Assembly: GCA_019155205.2 (NCBI GenBank)
Contig: JAHNZQ020000227.1
Coordinates: forward strand, 1,817,355-1,867,447
DNA from: Gracilaria vermiculophylla
Taxonomy: Eukaryota; Rhodophyta; Florideophyceae; Gracilariales; Gracilariaceae
Length of the DNA stretch: 50,093 bases
Direction of reading: 5' to 3'
Under the pieces are notes generated by a model. It searched no databases and had not been told where the DNA came from. It worked only from the letters and a program-made list of their open reading frames with translations. The position numbers and the translations under genes were made by a program. Position 1 is the first letter of the stretch. The number at the start of each line of letters is the position of its first letter. Positions 1 through 10,712 of this stretch are shown in pieces.

Positions 1-195
1 CCGGAGGTCTAGGAGGTGCCTGGTAGTAACGGGAGACAGAGAGACGCACGCCGTGGCTGGACAAGCGCCGTTGCGGATCGTGTGACTGGAGGGAGTGTAG
101 GTTGTAGGGGTGCTTACGTAGGGGAGAGCGCTGTAATCTCGCTTTGAATTGAGATGCGCGTGGCTTAATTAAATATATTTATTTTTAAGTCACAC

Positions 196-228
196 AGTGC
201 GCTGTGCCAATCTGTGGCACAGCGCGCT
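196..228. repeat. Long perfect hairpin, 11-bp arms
   Basis: The arm gcgctgtgcca (199-209) is exactly complementary to tggcacagcgc (215-225) across a 5-nt loop. The stem extends outward by a G-T pair and two further pairs to 196/228. It is the first of three hairpins within about 215 bp. It could be a protein-binding palindrome or an RNA stem; nothing in the sequence decides. Confidence 0.7.
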
Positions 229-331
229 CGCAACGCCGCATATAAGTGTAGTGTACTTTACGCATTGCGCGAAAGGACGAGGGGCAAGAGGAATAGAATC
301 AGTAAACAAGTCGCTCGACAAATTTACTGAC

Positions 332-353
332 CAAACGCGAAGAGACGCGTTTG
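332..353. repeat. Hairpin, 8-bp arms
   Basis: caaacgcg (332-339) pairs perfectly with cgcgtttg (346-353) around a 6-nt loop. It lies between the hairpins at 196 and 363. Confidence 0.6.
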
Positions 354-362
354 TCCTCTCTA

Positions 363-412
363 CGTTGCGCTCGAACCAACTACGTTGATCGTACAACGTG
401 CGAAGCGCAACG
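363..412. repeat. Nested double hairpin
   Basis: The outer arms cgttgcgct (363-371) and agcgcaacg (404-412) are perfectly complementary. They enclose a second stem, acgttg (382-387) with caacgt (394-399). A stem within a stem looks more like a folded RNA or a cruciform than chance, but no known RNA family is recognised. Confidence 0.6.
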
Positions 413-772
413 CTCAGCAACCGCGTTCAACCGACAATTTTGAAACGGTTTTTAAACTTGAAGTTTTTTGAAAACTAAGTTTGGGAGCACTACAGTACTA
501 AAAACGATGATTTGCATCAAAATGCCAGGTGTCCTATACTTTTGAAACAGACTTTACCTCACTATGTATTCTGCGGCGTTAGCGCGCAGATTGCGCAACG
601 ATTGCTACAAGTGTACCGCTTGGATTGGCTTGTGCTTATGTATACTATTTGCATACATAAGCATTTTCAGGTTCAAAAGGGTTAAATGCATTAAATATGT
701 TTGGATGTTTGATATTTTTGCTTTATTATTTGTCATATATATTTTTATTTTCAGTTCTATTGTAAGAGAAAC

Positions 773-793
773 AAAAAGGCCGGTGGCCTTTTT
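773..793. repeat. Terminator-like hairpin, A-run and T-run arms
   Basis: aaaaaggcc (773-781) pairs with ggccttttt (785-793) over a 3-nt loop. In a bacterium it would read as an intrinsic terminator on either strand. In this eukaryotic context it is only a perfect palindrome at the boundary between AT-rich and GC-rich sequence. Confidence 0.5.
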
Positions 794-987
794 CAGGTTT
801 CGCGCTCTGTACGTACGTGACACTCGCTACTTACGCCGCACAACGCATACGCGCGCGCTCGCCGTCGTGAGCCGCGCGTCGTCTCCACAGCCGCCGCGCG
901 CACCTGAAGCGCCAAGCACACCTGTCGCCCCGCGATGGCGCCCCGCGCCGAGGCCACCGCCCAACCGCCCCTCCCTGCCCGTCGCCC

Positions 988-1746
988 TTGACGACTGTCT
1001 CCGCCGCCGCCGCCGCCGCCGCCCGCCCGCCCGCCGCTCCGCCCGCGCTGCTGCTACTGCTGCTGTTGCCGCTGCTGTGCTGCGCCCCGGCCGCCGCCAC
1101 CGTCTTCACCTCCACGCGCTTCAACGGCTGTGTCTCCGAGACCGCGTTACGCGTCTATTGCCACCAGCCGTGCGTCCCGTCCGTCTTGCTCACCGTCGTC
1201 CTGCAATCGCCCGCCATCTTCTTCGAAGTGTATGGCTTCTTTCCCGTCTCGTACCGCATTTTCCTCTTCCGCAACTGCTCGTTCGCGCCCGACGCCCGCC
1301 TGCCGCGCGGTCTTTGGTGCGAAGTCGCCATCGACGTCGCGGCCAATGAGGGCGACTTCCGCCTGCGCGCCGTTTCCACCGTGCAGGGCGTGGACGCCGA
1401 CTTCGGCCTGCTCAACCAGTTTGTGCAAAATGCCAATACGCTCTCCATCTTCGTCCCGCTCGACGAGCGCTTCAACGCCGGACGCAACGCCCCGGCCAAA
1501 GGGCAACCCCTTCGGACCCTGCTGCGGCACCTGCCGGAGCATCAAATGACCGCGTCCCCGACTCGTTGCGCTTTTTGGGTCCTCGGCCACAAGTGCCGCG
1601 CCCCCGCCAGTGCGCGAATCATACGCTTCTGCCTTCAGAGCGCGCCCCGACTATCTCCGCCACGCTTTAACATGCTAAATTTAACCCCCCACTGGCGCAT
1701 ATGCCGCATGCTCGCAACGTCGTCCTCCCGCCCACGAGCTCGATAG
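988..1746 (+). pseudogene. Secreted cysteine-containing protein frame, unknown, both ends broken
   Basis: I do not recognise a family. The frame shows an Ala/Pro-rich start, then a strong Leu-rich hydrophobic core ending in Ala-x-Ala at about residue 37, which is a classic signal peptide. A mature part with scattered Cys (GCVSE, YCHQPC, RNCSF, LWCEV) and regular beta-type segments follows. The frame starts with TTG. It has no ATG back to the in-frame TGA at 868, and the nearest upstream ATG (935) is in another frame and stops at 987-989. After about residue 170 the reading becomes low quality, whereas the +2 frame there gives a Cys-rich ending (PFGPCCGTC) and a stop at 1547-1549. Either two indels have broken the gene, the assembly is wrong in this very GC-rich stretch, or an unseen intron supplies the start. 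It ends just before the next gene. Confidence 0.4.
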
Positions 1747-1804
1747 CATGATGACGCACGAGCTCGATCGCATCATGACACACGAGCTCCATCCCACCAT
1801 GACC
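1733..1804 (+). repeat. Three tandem 24-bp repeats over a start codon
   Basis: Units 1733-1756, 1757-1780 and 1781-1804 each begin cacgagctc and end in an ATGAC-type segment. Each unit therefore offers an in-frame ATG (1748, 1775, 1799) for the downstream PLP enzyme and encodes variants of THELDRIM. Unit 3 is the most diverged. The repeat probably arose by local duplication, leaving several candidate initiation codons. Confidence 0.8.
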
Positions 1805-2902
1805 AACACGCCGAACTCCGCACCCGCAGCCATCGGCGACCGCGAGCACCTTGCGCCTAGCAAGCGCACCGTCGCCGCCGCCACGCCCGCAGCCCCCGAC
1901 CGCGTGGCCGAGGCCGCCGCCGCCGCGCGCGTGTCGCTCTCCGATATCCAGCGCGCCGCCCGCCAGATCAGAGCCAGCGCCCACCTCACGCCCGTGCTCA
2001 CCAGCGCGCTCGTCGACCGCTCCCTGTCCGCCGGCCACACCCAGTTCTTCTTCAAGTGCGAGAACCTGCAGCGCACGGGCTCGTTCAAGTTTCGCGGCGC
2101 GTACAACGCCATATCGCAGCTGCGCAGCGGCGGCGACGGTGGCGGCGGTGGCGCATCGCCCGTCGTCACGCACTCGTCCGGCAACCACGCGCAGGCCGTC
2201 GCGGCCGCCGCCGCGCTGCACGGCGTGCGCGCGCACGTCGTCATGCCGCGCGACGCGGCCGCCGTCAAGGTGCGCGCCGTCGAGGGCTACGGCGGCCGCG
2301 TCACGTTTTGCAAGCCCACGTCTGTCGACCGCGCGCGCACGGCCGAGACGGTGCGCAGCGCCACCGGCGCCACGCTCGTGCACCCGTTCGAGAGCCCCGA
2401 CGTGGTTGCGGGGCAGGGCACGGTCGGCCTCGAGTTCGTGCACCAGACGCGCGACCTGGACGCCATCGTCGTGCCCGTGGGGGGCGGCGGCCTCATCTCG
2501 GGCGTCGCCATCGCCGTCAAGTCGCTCAACCCGCGCATTGTCGTGATCGGCGCCGAGCCCGAACTGGCCTGCGCCGCCTTTCAGAGCTTTCAGAAGCGCG
2601 AGCGCGTCCCGGTGTCGGGCGCCTCCGAAACAGTCGCCGACGGGCTGAAGACCGGCATTGGCACCCTCGGCTGGCACGTCGTGTCCAGGCTGGTTGACCG
2701 CATCATCACCGTTTCCGAGCAGGACATCTTGCAGTGCACAAAGATGATATGGCAGTTCATGAAGATTGTCATTGAGCCGAGCTCCGGCGTTGGCGTCGCC
2801 GCGGCGCGCTCTGACGAGTTCCGCAGCCTGCGCTTTCGGCGTGTGGGCGTCGTCCTCTGCGGTGGCAACGTCAGCCTCGAAAAGCTTCCATGGCAGCAAT
2901 AG
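1748..2902 (+). CDS. Serine racemase / threonine dehydratase-type PLP enzyme
   Basis: This is a fold-type II PLP enzyme of 384 aa that should act on serine or threonine, racemising or dehydrating it. Residues 1-60 are low-complexity and probably dispensable or targeting sequence. The catalytic fold runs from about 62 to 380. Visible motifs are the Schiff-base lysine in GSFKFRGA (Lys114), the substrate loop SSGNHAQA (143-150, the first or second Ser matching the serine base of serine racemases), the phosphate-binding GGGGLISG (245-252) and the PLP-ring motif CGGN (371-374) followed by VSLEKLPW. There is no C-terminal regulatory domain as in biosynthetic threonine deaminase; that, and the C-terminal end, favour serine racemase. 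The Asp of the mammalian metal site is not obvious in the ELACAAF segment. A Gly-rich insert (128-135) enlarges one loop. Three in-frame ATGs (1748, 1775, 1799) lie in the tandem repeat. Codons are extremely GC-rich at position 3. Confidence 0.85.
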   Translation: MMTHELDRIMTHELHPTMTNTPNSAPAAIGDREHLAPSKRTVAAATPAAPDRVAEAAAAARVSLSDIQRAARQIRASAHLTPVLTSALVDRSLSAGHTQFFFKCENLQRTGSFKFRGAYNAISQLRSGGDGGGGGASPVVTHSSGNHAQAVAAAAALHGVRAHVVMPRDAAAVKVRAVEGYGGRVTFCKPTSVDRARTAETVRSATGATLVHPFESPDVVAGQGTVGLEFVHQTRDLDAIVVPVGGGGLISGVAIAVKSLNPRIVVIGAEPELACAAFQSFQKRERVPVSGASETVADGLKTGIGTLGWHVVSRLVDRIITVSEQDILQCTKMIWQFMKIVIEPSSGVGVAAARSDEFRSLRFRRVGVVLCGGNVSLEKLPWQQ

Positions 2903-4158
2903 ACCCTTTTTTGTTCTCGTCGTGAATGTTCGTCGTGGATGGGCGCTCGCTTTTGTGTTGACCATATTTTCTTCGCATGGTCAAGGTGACTTTTTGAATT
3001 TCCCCACGGCAGCTCAAAACAACCTCTCAAGTCCCGGACTCCGAACGCCGAATGGAACGACGTGGTCGTCATATAACAGCGGTGTTTCTCGTGCCTTCCC
3101 CGTTTCATTTTCTTCTGAGAAGCCCCTGCCGCCAGAGGTTTGCTAACGACCCCCAAAATCTATGGCTTCTCTACGACGACGAAAACCCCGGGTTCAAGCT
3201 TCAATCGATGTCACGTTTGCGGAGGACTAGATCGCTGTCCAAAGACAGAAAAAGTCTCTGAAACAGCTTTTTGCAGCTCCAAGCTGGTTGCTGAGAATGT
3301 TTTGTACTTTTCCGCATCACAGGGAAGCGTTTGGTGCTTAAACGCGGTGCACTTGTTCATTGCTCAACTAATACGTGCGATGCTTTCTGCGTGATAAACA
3401 AACACGGTGAACAAAAGTAGACCGTTTCTTTTTTACTGTGCACGCTGTGATCAATTTGTTAGCACGGCAGAAACTTGTCCTATATACATTTCTCGTCCCC
3501 CTAAAAGACCAAACCCCTTTGGGCCGTTTCTCTGAACGGCTGTTCAACCGAGTTGCCACTGCTGCTCTGGTGGCCGCGCAGAATTTGTCCATCACTCGCA
3601 CTTGTCTTGGAGAAACGCATCATTACATCATCACTGCCTTTCCTGACCCTTAGCACGCACTCGTAACGCAGCTTTTTCTGATTCATACAGCGGGCAGCTG
3701 GCGGCAACGTTGGCGTACGTCCCGGGAAGCATTGCGAAAGGGTGGCTTCTGTGCTAGGGGAGCTATGGTAAAGCTTATGCAGTTTGCAACTGGCCATGTA
3801 CGATTACAGCATCCAGCGTGTTTCTCTTTGAAACAAAAATTAACACGCTGTGAGTGTGGATCTGCATCATTGAAAGACGTTCAACATATTCTCTTCCGTT
3901 AAGCGCTGACGAATGCCGCTCGTCGGGAAAGCTTCTCACAGCATCACGTAGGGAGAACAAGTGGTTGATAGACAGGATTAAGAAATGCATCTTACGGTTT
4001 TTAGCCGTCGTGGAGCGGGAGAATCACTAACAGGGGTACAATTCCTCCCATCTTGAAATCTGGGGCGGCACACCATGATAAAGAAGAACATGAAAAAAAT
4101 AACTTCTGGGAACTTCACCTCCCCAAAGTCCTTTTGGCCCCGTTTCTTCAACTTGTCT
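2903..4158. other. Intergenic, convergent 3' ends, nothing recognised
   Basis: This spacer lies between the PLP enzyme (+) and the dehydrogenase (-), so both genes end in it. Open frames of 60-126 codons occur on both strands but have ragged composition and no recognisable motifs. GC content falls sharply at about 2900. Confidence 0.5.
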
Positions 4159-5742
4159 TCATGGCCCAAAATTAATCATGGAATACTTGCTTTCAAGAAA
4201 CTCATGAATACTTGACAGCCCACCTTCACGTCCAAGTCCACTTTCCCGGAGTCCACCAAAAGTGGTGGACGGGGCACTAATGGCAGTACTGTTCACTCCA
4301 ATCATCCCATACTTCAATTCACGAGTTGCCCTCATAGCCGTTCCTAAGTCTTTTGTGTAAACATACGCTGCAAGTCCAGCACCTCCCAAATTCGCTCTTG
4401 ACCATGCCTCATTCTCGCTATCAAAGGCCATGACTGGGACCATGGGGCCAAAAGTTTCAGTTTTCGCGCACTCCATGTCGTCTGTTACGTCGACAAGTAG
4501 AGTGACTGGCAAAATATTTCCCTCTGACTCCCCCCCCATGACCACTTTTGCTCCTTTTGAAGTCGCGTCATTGATTTGTGTTTCTACTTTGCGCAATGCC
4601 TTTTGACTGATGAGGGGACCGATTTGCACGTTTTCATCCAAGCCATTTCCAACCACAAGTTTTTGAAAAGCATATCTTGCCTCTTCAATAAACTTGTCGT
4701 GGATACCGTCCTGAACAAACACTCGATTTGCTGCAATACATGTTTGTCCAGAGCCTCGAAATTTGTTCTTGATAAGACCATTGATTGCTTCTTTAATATC
4801 GGCATCGTCGAAAATGACAAACGGAGCGTTTCCTCCAAGTTCGAGAGCAACTCGAAGAACACGTTGCGCAGCTTTAGCTGCGATGGCCTTCCCCACGGCG
4901 GTCGAGCCCGTGAATGTCACCATTCGCACGCAGTTTGCGCTGAGAACCTGATCCACTACTTGTTCGCTCTCTGAGGTGACCAGGACGTTAAAAAGGCCTG
5001 CTGGAGCTCCTGCGCGACGCCCGAGCTCCGCAAGGGCCAGAGCAGATAGGGGCGTCTCTTCAGATGGCTTTGCAATCATCGAACAGCCTGCCGCGATCGC
5101 CGGCGCCAACTTCCTCGCCAGCATGGCTAGGGGAAAGTTCCATGGCGTTACGGCCAGAACGGTCCCTATAGGCTCGTGGGTTACTTGGATTTGACACTCG
5201 GGGGTTTGCGTTGCCGAGGTATGCAGTGAATGAAGAGCTTCTTGCGAATTCCAGAGGAAAAAGCTTGCCGAATAGTCCACTTCGGCCCGTGCCTCCGCGA
5301 GAGGCTTTCCGTTCTCAAGAGTGATAATGTGCGCAAGATCGTCGCGAGCCTCGTTGATGAGTTGGTACCAACCACGGAGGAGCTGTGAGCGCGTTTGTAC
5401 TGCTGAATTTCCCCAGCTTCTTTGGGCAATGTCAGACGATTCAATGGCAAGAACGACATCCGAGTTTGACGCCTGCGTTACTCTACTGACGATGGCACCG
5501 TTGAACGGATTGCACACGCGAAGGTCTTGGGATGTCCTTATGGGCGCTTGCAGGTTGTTAATGAACGAAGCCGCTGGTAGTAGCGTCGGGTCTTTTAACT
5601 CCAAAGTAGGAGTTGAACGGGACGGTTTGAACGAGCCTTTTGTTTCTGTACTGGTCATTCTTAATTGAGAAGCGCTACGACAGGGGACCCAACGTACCCC
5701 AAGCAGAGAAGTTCGGGTTAGAAAACACGAGTGAAGAATCAT
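4159..5742 (-). CDS. Succinate-semialdehyde dehydrogenase, mitochondrial type
   Basis: It should oxidise succinic semialdehyde to succinate with NAD(P)+, the last step of the GABA shunt, in mitochondria. The 527-aa frame is an aldehyde dehydrogenase along its whole length: PWNF (200-203), AKPSEETP (224-231, cofactor-binding Lys225), FTGST (277-281), catalytic Glu301 in ELGGNAPF, nucleophile Cys335 in GSGQTC, ETFGP (429-433), and the C-terminal FGGLRESGLGREGG (495-508) typical of the SSADH branch. Residues 1-30 are rich in Arg, Ser and hydrophobics with no acids, as expected for a mitochondrial presequence; Met29 could start a cytosolic form. The start at 5742 is a true ATG and the stop is TGA. 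Codon use is mixed, far less GC-biased than the neighbouring PLP enzyme. A relative acting on another small aldehyde cannot be excluded. Confidence 0.9.
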   Translation of the reverse strand: MILHSCFLTRTSLLGVRWVPCRSASQLRMTSTETKGSFKPSRSTPTLELKDPTLLPAASFINNLQAPIRTSQDLRVCNPFNGAIVSRVTQASNSDVVLAIESSDIAQRSWGNSAVQTRSQLLRGWYQLINEARDDLAHIITLENGKPLAEARAEVDYSASFFLWNSQEALHSLHTSATQTPECQIQVTHEPIGTVLAVTPWNFPLAMLARKLAPAIAAGCSMIAKPSEETPLSALALAELGRRAGAPAGLFNVLVTSESEQVVDQVLSANCVRMVTFTGSTAVGKAIAAKAAQRVLRVALELGGNAPFVIFDDADIKEAINGLIKNKFRGSGQTCIAANRVFVQDGIHDKFIEEARYAFQKLVVGNGLDENVQIGPLISQKALRKVETQINDATSKGAKVVMGGESEGNILPVTLLVDVTDDMECAKTETFGPMVPVMAFDSENEAWSRANLGGAGLAAYVYTKDLGTAMRATRELKYGMIGVNSTAISAPSTTFGGLRESGLGREGGLSSIHEFLESKYSMINFGP

Positions 5743-8700
5743 TTGGATTTCGATGTGATGACAAGGAGAAAATAGCTAGATCACAGATGTGATTGGAGTT
5801 TGGCTGATACCCAAAACTGGGCCCTTTAGAGTCCTTTTTTCGCGGGAGCACTGCGCAGATGTCAACGGTTCTTTCCGTTTTGTGAAGCGCAGCATCCGTA
5901 ACCTTCGGTCTGCGAAATGAGTAAAGGTTCAAGGAAAGTATCAAGAGCTTGGCACGCAAGACCAATGAAGTCTGTGGGTTGAAATGCGCTCATGTTGCAA
6001 GCAGAGCACAGAGGGCGTATGCGCGCTGGATTGCATCGTGGCTCTGCGCCCATTGTCATAAAAAGTAATACCTCAATATTTGTAAAACCAAGCCACCTTT
6101 TTCTTTGTGAGACGTTACTTTAGCTTTGCTTGGAGTCTCTCTCGTCAAACATCGGCAACAAAACTATGTGATCTGTTTGTTTCACATGAAACCAAATGTT
6201 GCCGGTGCGTGCGTTCCCTTAACACTCTGACATCAGACAAGATCAAGACCAAAAAGTGGCCAGCAACGTGTCTGCTCACTTGAAAGCAGTGTCCAAACAA
6301 CACGAAATCGGCTAGTTGCCACTCCTCAAAACACCCAAACATGAACAATTCCGTTTCACTGATGCCTAAGATGTGTTTTCTTTGCGCGCAGTCTGATAAA
6401 AAGTCGCGCATATCCCACAGTGAGGAGAACTAGGCGCCAAAACCTAAATGTCTCTTCAACTTTTACAGGTTACGTATCAGGTCGAACTTCAAGCGCTGTC
6501 GGGTGATGGCTAAACCACCTGTTGCAAACTAGGTTCTCGTTAGCTCCACACGGTAAAACATCTTCTGATCGCCAGTTGTTTGTTGCTATATGTAAGAATA
6601 AGAACAACCCTTAAATCCACGTATGCTGTTGTCGGGAGCATTTCACCACGTCCTTTTTAGATTCAGACGTGCACAAGGTAGAAAACAACGTTGATGACTC
6701 TCCTTCGTTGAACACGGACAAAAGCTGCCGAGGATGCGGGTGAAATGTAAAGAAATTTAAATGTAGAGATATATCGGGTCGCATGCGGATAGTGTCCAAC
6801 AACGCCCCGGTTTTCCACTCTGAGGTATGATCAATTTTCAGAGTAGACACAGATCGACGTCAATTCTAATGTTGTACACGTCGTATAGCCAGTTCACGAC
6901 AAACACCCGAAACGAAATGGATCAACTACAAATGCCATTCTTCTTCTTAGGAACTGAAATCTAGATTCCTTCGATAAAATAACAACGCATCCATTACAAC
7001 TTGTACGGATTCCCGGTTCGTTGGATTTTATCAACCGCGGCTGCTCCCATCCGAGAACCATTACACAAGGAGACCACAACATATGTTCCATTTCTTCAGC
7101 GTAGCACGTGTATCACGGGCACTGATGAGAGGGCCCTTTTATTCCATGTGGATGATCAATAGCGATGGCTTCTCCTATGATGTGGAAAATGTCTTGATTT
7201 CGGCCAAAGTGTTTAGTACCATATTCCGCTTCCGACCCAAAGGCTTTGACAATCTCGAACTGGTAAATATCGCCTATACTTCACGGTCGTTCAGCACAAC
7301 ATCACGTTCAGCGATTCCTGGTCCAGTGCCCATGGCTGCGGAATCAACTTCTACGACGCTGGAAACTTTCAAGAATGCTATAGTTCCGGGTTTTTAGCCT
7401 CTGCTTGAGAAAATATTATCGGCATAACCAGAATTGCCCCATTATTAAGTTGCGATTACTTTATTAGAGTTTTGCTTCCATCCCGTTACAAAACAGGTGA
7501 CAACTTCGCGCGTGTACTCATAGTACAGTAACACCCACCCTGGCATCTTCGGTTGTGTTTACAGTTCTATATTTAAGCTCATTTGCCTTGTTTGTTCTTT
7601 GTGTAACCTTCTCTGGAGTATTGATATGAACAACTTCATGACGCCTTTCAGAAAGCTTGACCAGACATGCACGGGCGTGACAGTGCGCAGCATCTCTATC
7701 CTGCCTTTCACCAAAAAACCTGGTTCGTTCACCAACGTCCTTCGATGCTTACGTCATTTAAATATATCTTAACTGCTTGAGCTCTTTTTCGAAACTTCGG
7801 ATTCGCTCCAGTTTCAGTATTTATCACAGATGCTACGCTCATGATTTTGATGTCGCCTACAACGAATATCATGAAGCCAGGTTTGTATCGCATTTGAAGC
7901 ATGAACAATTGCCTAAGGACGTGGCATACGTAGTCGGCTGACAGTATTCACAGGCAACAACTTCGAAGGACCACCGACTATTCCAGCCACTCAAATATGA
8001 AAAACGCTTGTACTTGTCTCCCGCTTCAAGGTGGCTTCATTAATTGTGTCCAACTCTCAGCTCGCCAAGTGAATTGACATCTCGAAGCGTATTCTTACAG
8101 CCACCTCTCCCACCCATCCTGCAGCTGTACAATATATATTAACTACGTCAATGTCATCTGGTTTTCCATGGAAGATGCAACTTCAGTGGTGAGCGGGTGC
8201 TTGCAGCGAGTGGTCCAGTCATTTTTTGGTGTTACATAGAGAGACGGGGAATGCATGGACCGTGTGTCTAGCGCGGTGAGGTAGGGGTGAGGAAGGGGTT
8301 GATGGTCATAATGATACATGACAAACTAGGCATTTAGAGCTTGTCTTAGCGCATTATTTGGAACTGCAATCTCCCGTTCTTTTGGGAGAGGGCTAACGCT
8401 GAATCTGCAGTGTATTCCGTGCGGACTTCGTGCCGGTAGTGGGCTGCACCCCTGAAGGTGTGGGTCCAGACGGCCTCTGATTGTAGTAAAGTAGGAGCGA
8501 CAAATCGAACTGCGAGCCGTTAAGGCTTCTGCGCGCCACATCATTGTTTCAGAAGAGCTAAAAAGGTCAACCGTCCCAAGGGTGTGTGAGCTGATGATGA
8601 CCTTCTTAGAGAAAAGGTTCGTTGAACAACAGGAAACCACTCAAAAGAAACTACAAACCTGAAATTTTTCTTTTGCACATCAGATGAAGCATTTGGCATT

Positions 8701-10712
8701 CGTTTCAGCCGAATTCACTACACCATTCATACTCATAACAGTGCAAACGTCCAGATAGATAATGAATACTGTAGCTTCCTCTGCATGATTTGGAAAACCA
8801 CGGCAACGTATGCGAGAGCCATGAGATGAGGGCGAGCAGCTCGAACAGAGTGCTTTTTCAGGCGTGTGCTGGAGACAGCTAAAGTATGCTGAAAGTCAAC
8901 TATGGCACAAATCGATATTGAAAGAGCACAAGAAACAAAGATTGAGCAAAATGGAATCACCACTATTGATAAACCTAAAGAGAATGCGGCGACACCTACA
9001 AGTTGTGTCAGATTTGAACGCTCTGGAGCGCAGGAACACCCCATTCGCCCACTGGCGGTATTATTCATTTGCAGTACAAGTGAGTGAGATCGACTTAAGT
9101 TCATGTCTCGACTTTATATGCAGCATGAACCTCCTGACAATCTTGGTGAAGGAGTAGTTTTCAAGAGTTATTTTACTGTTGTTTCTTCGGCTTCAATTGC
9201 TTTGATTCAAGTCCACGATACAATCTGATGTCAAATTTTTGGCCTTTAAGTCGCAGGGAAGAAGAAGGTCACTCTTGTCGGAAACGAAAAGCTTCTGTGG
9301 TTTGAAGACCAATGTTATCTAATTCTTGCTTATCACTACAATGGACCTAGTAAGTGCAGCACGACCAATGTGTATTGGTAAGAGTTATAGGTTGATGGGG
9401 CTCTCGGCAGGGCCTTTTGCTGGCAAACTAAGAACGCAAACAGTTCTATAGAAAGAGAGAGAAATGTCCCACTGCAATTTGCAGCCAAAAACCAGAGGGC
9501 TCCATTCAATGCCTTCAACTTCTAGGGCAAGGCGCGATATCTACCGGAGAGTTCTGTGAGTCCTGAGCGGATAAGAAGCTAAAGCAGAGCATGGGGTGTA
9601 GTGACCGTCCATGACCTGTGGTTATGGAAAGTGTTAGAGATATAAAAAATCAATTACCCCTTCGGAAACTGTCTACAGAGATCAAAGGACTCAAGGCGAA
9701 CTGCCTGGCACGTCTATCTACCCTTTGTATTTCCCATCGGGTCAGGTTCCATTTTTTGGTCAGGTGCCCGAGATCTACACGTTCTTGTCAAAAGCACTGA
9801 CTTCTCTCATTGCTGGTCGAAAACAAGTCCTATTTGCGTTCGAACGGTGGACCGTTCCGACATCATCAACCCTCTTGGAGTGATATCAGTAACCCTCTCT
9901 GAGATGAGGTTTCGGCGAAAGTGAGATCAGTGGGACTTCTACAACACGTATCACACTTCTGCAGTGACCCTCATGTCTTTCACAAAATTCTGTGTCAATG
10001 ATAGATAACAACCAAGACTCTGAGTGAAAGCTACCATGGATTTGCAAATTCCCCTGCCCAACAAGAGGGATAACACTGGTATCCCTACTGTTTGACTGGT
10101 GGCCATTGGTGGCGAGATCTGCAGAATTTGCATTGCTCGCATCGAAACATCCATGATGCGAAGTAATACAAATTCTACCAGTTTGACATCTGCGATCTGC
10201 ATCCACAGGAGGCAGTCAGGAGCCGTAGAACAATGTAACTCTGTGCGTCGCGCAAGTGCCGGTCAAGCGAGAGAGGTTTGTGGAAATCTCGCTTCGTTAC
10301 GGATGTCCCGACCTCTTACTGAAACTCGCAACTTGTAAGGTTACCATCATTACCCTCGATACGTAAAGTCATTGCTCTGTATGATAGCGGTTTTAGCCCG
10401 AAACCCTTCAAATGGGCCCTACACGAAGTCAGCAAAGTGAAAAAAAAGATACTGGGCCGTCGTCCTTGAAAAGTTGATATGGAAGCTGCTTTCGCTCACA
10501 ATTCGTTGTTTGTGAGCAAACGATAACACTATAGGTACTGTTCTTGTGAAACTAACAGTTCCACACCGCAACTGAGAGTGATGCGACATGTATCGCATAC
10601 CCTCAGCCATCTACATGGCTCTCAGAAGACCGAACACGACGGAGACCTCACCCAGTCTTGTCCAGCGTGTTTCACAGAACTCTCAATGGACATAAAAGCT
10701 GATGTTACGTAC
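5743..10712. other. About 5-kb stretch without a recognisable gene
   Basis: I see no protein domain, tRNA box pair or transposon end in these 5 kb. The longest frames (for example 8733-9104 on -, with several hydrophobic segments, and 7083-7397 on +) have no recognisable motif and no partner elsewhere in the window. The stretch separates the 5' end of the dehydrogenase gene from the 3' end of COQ6. Regulatory DNA, a non-coding RNA or very old repeats are all possible. Confidence 0.5.

Larger units (their letters stand above)
1..934. other. Upstream intergenic region, no gene recognised
   Basis: No open frame here resembles a known protein. The short frames at 190-420 (-) and 197-388 (+) are mirror reads of a palindrome-rich stretch. 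The segment 440-790 is AT-rich and changes abruptly to very GC-rich sequence after about 830, where the next frame begins. The hairpins inside it are listed separately. Confidence 0.5.

Noticed and set aside
773..793. Intrinsic bacterial-type terminator
   Set aside because: Surrounding genes are eukaryotic; the palindrome has no gene ending beside it.
564..1590. Long Arg/Pro/Ala-rich frames on both strands over 564-1590
   Set aside because: Antisense and alternate-frame reads of one GC-rich stretch; no motifs. The signal-peptide frame is preferred.
8733..9104. Possible small membrane protein on the minus strand
   Set aside because: Two hydrophobic stretches but no family match, and an overlapping plus frame of equal quality; not enough to call a gene.
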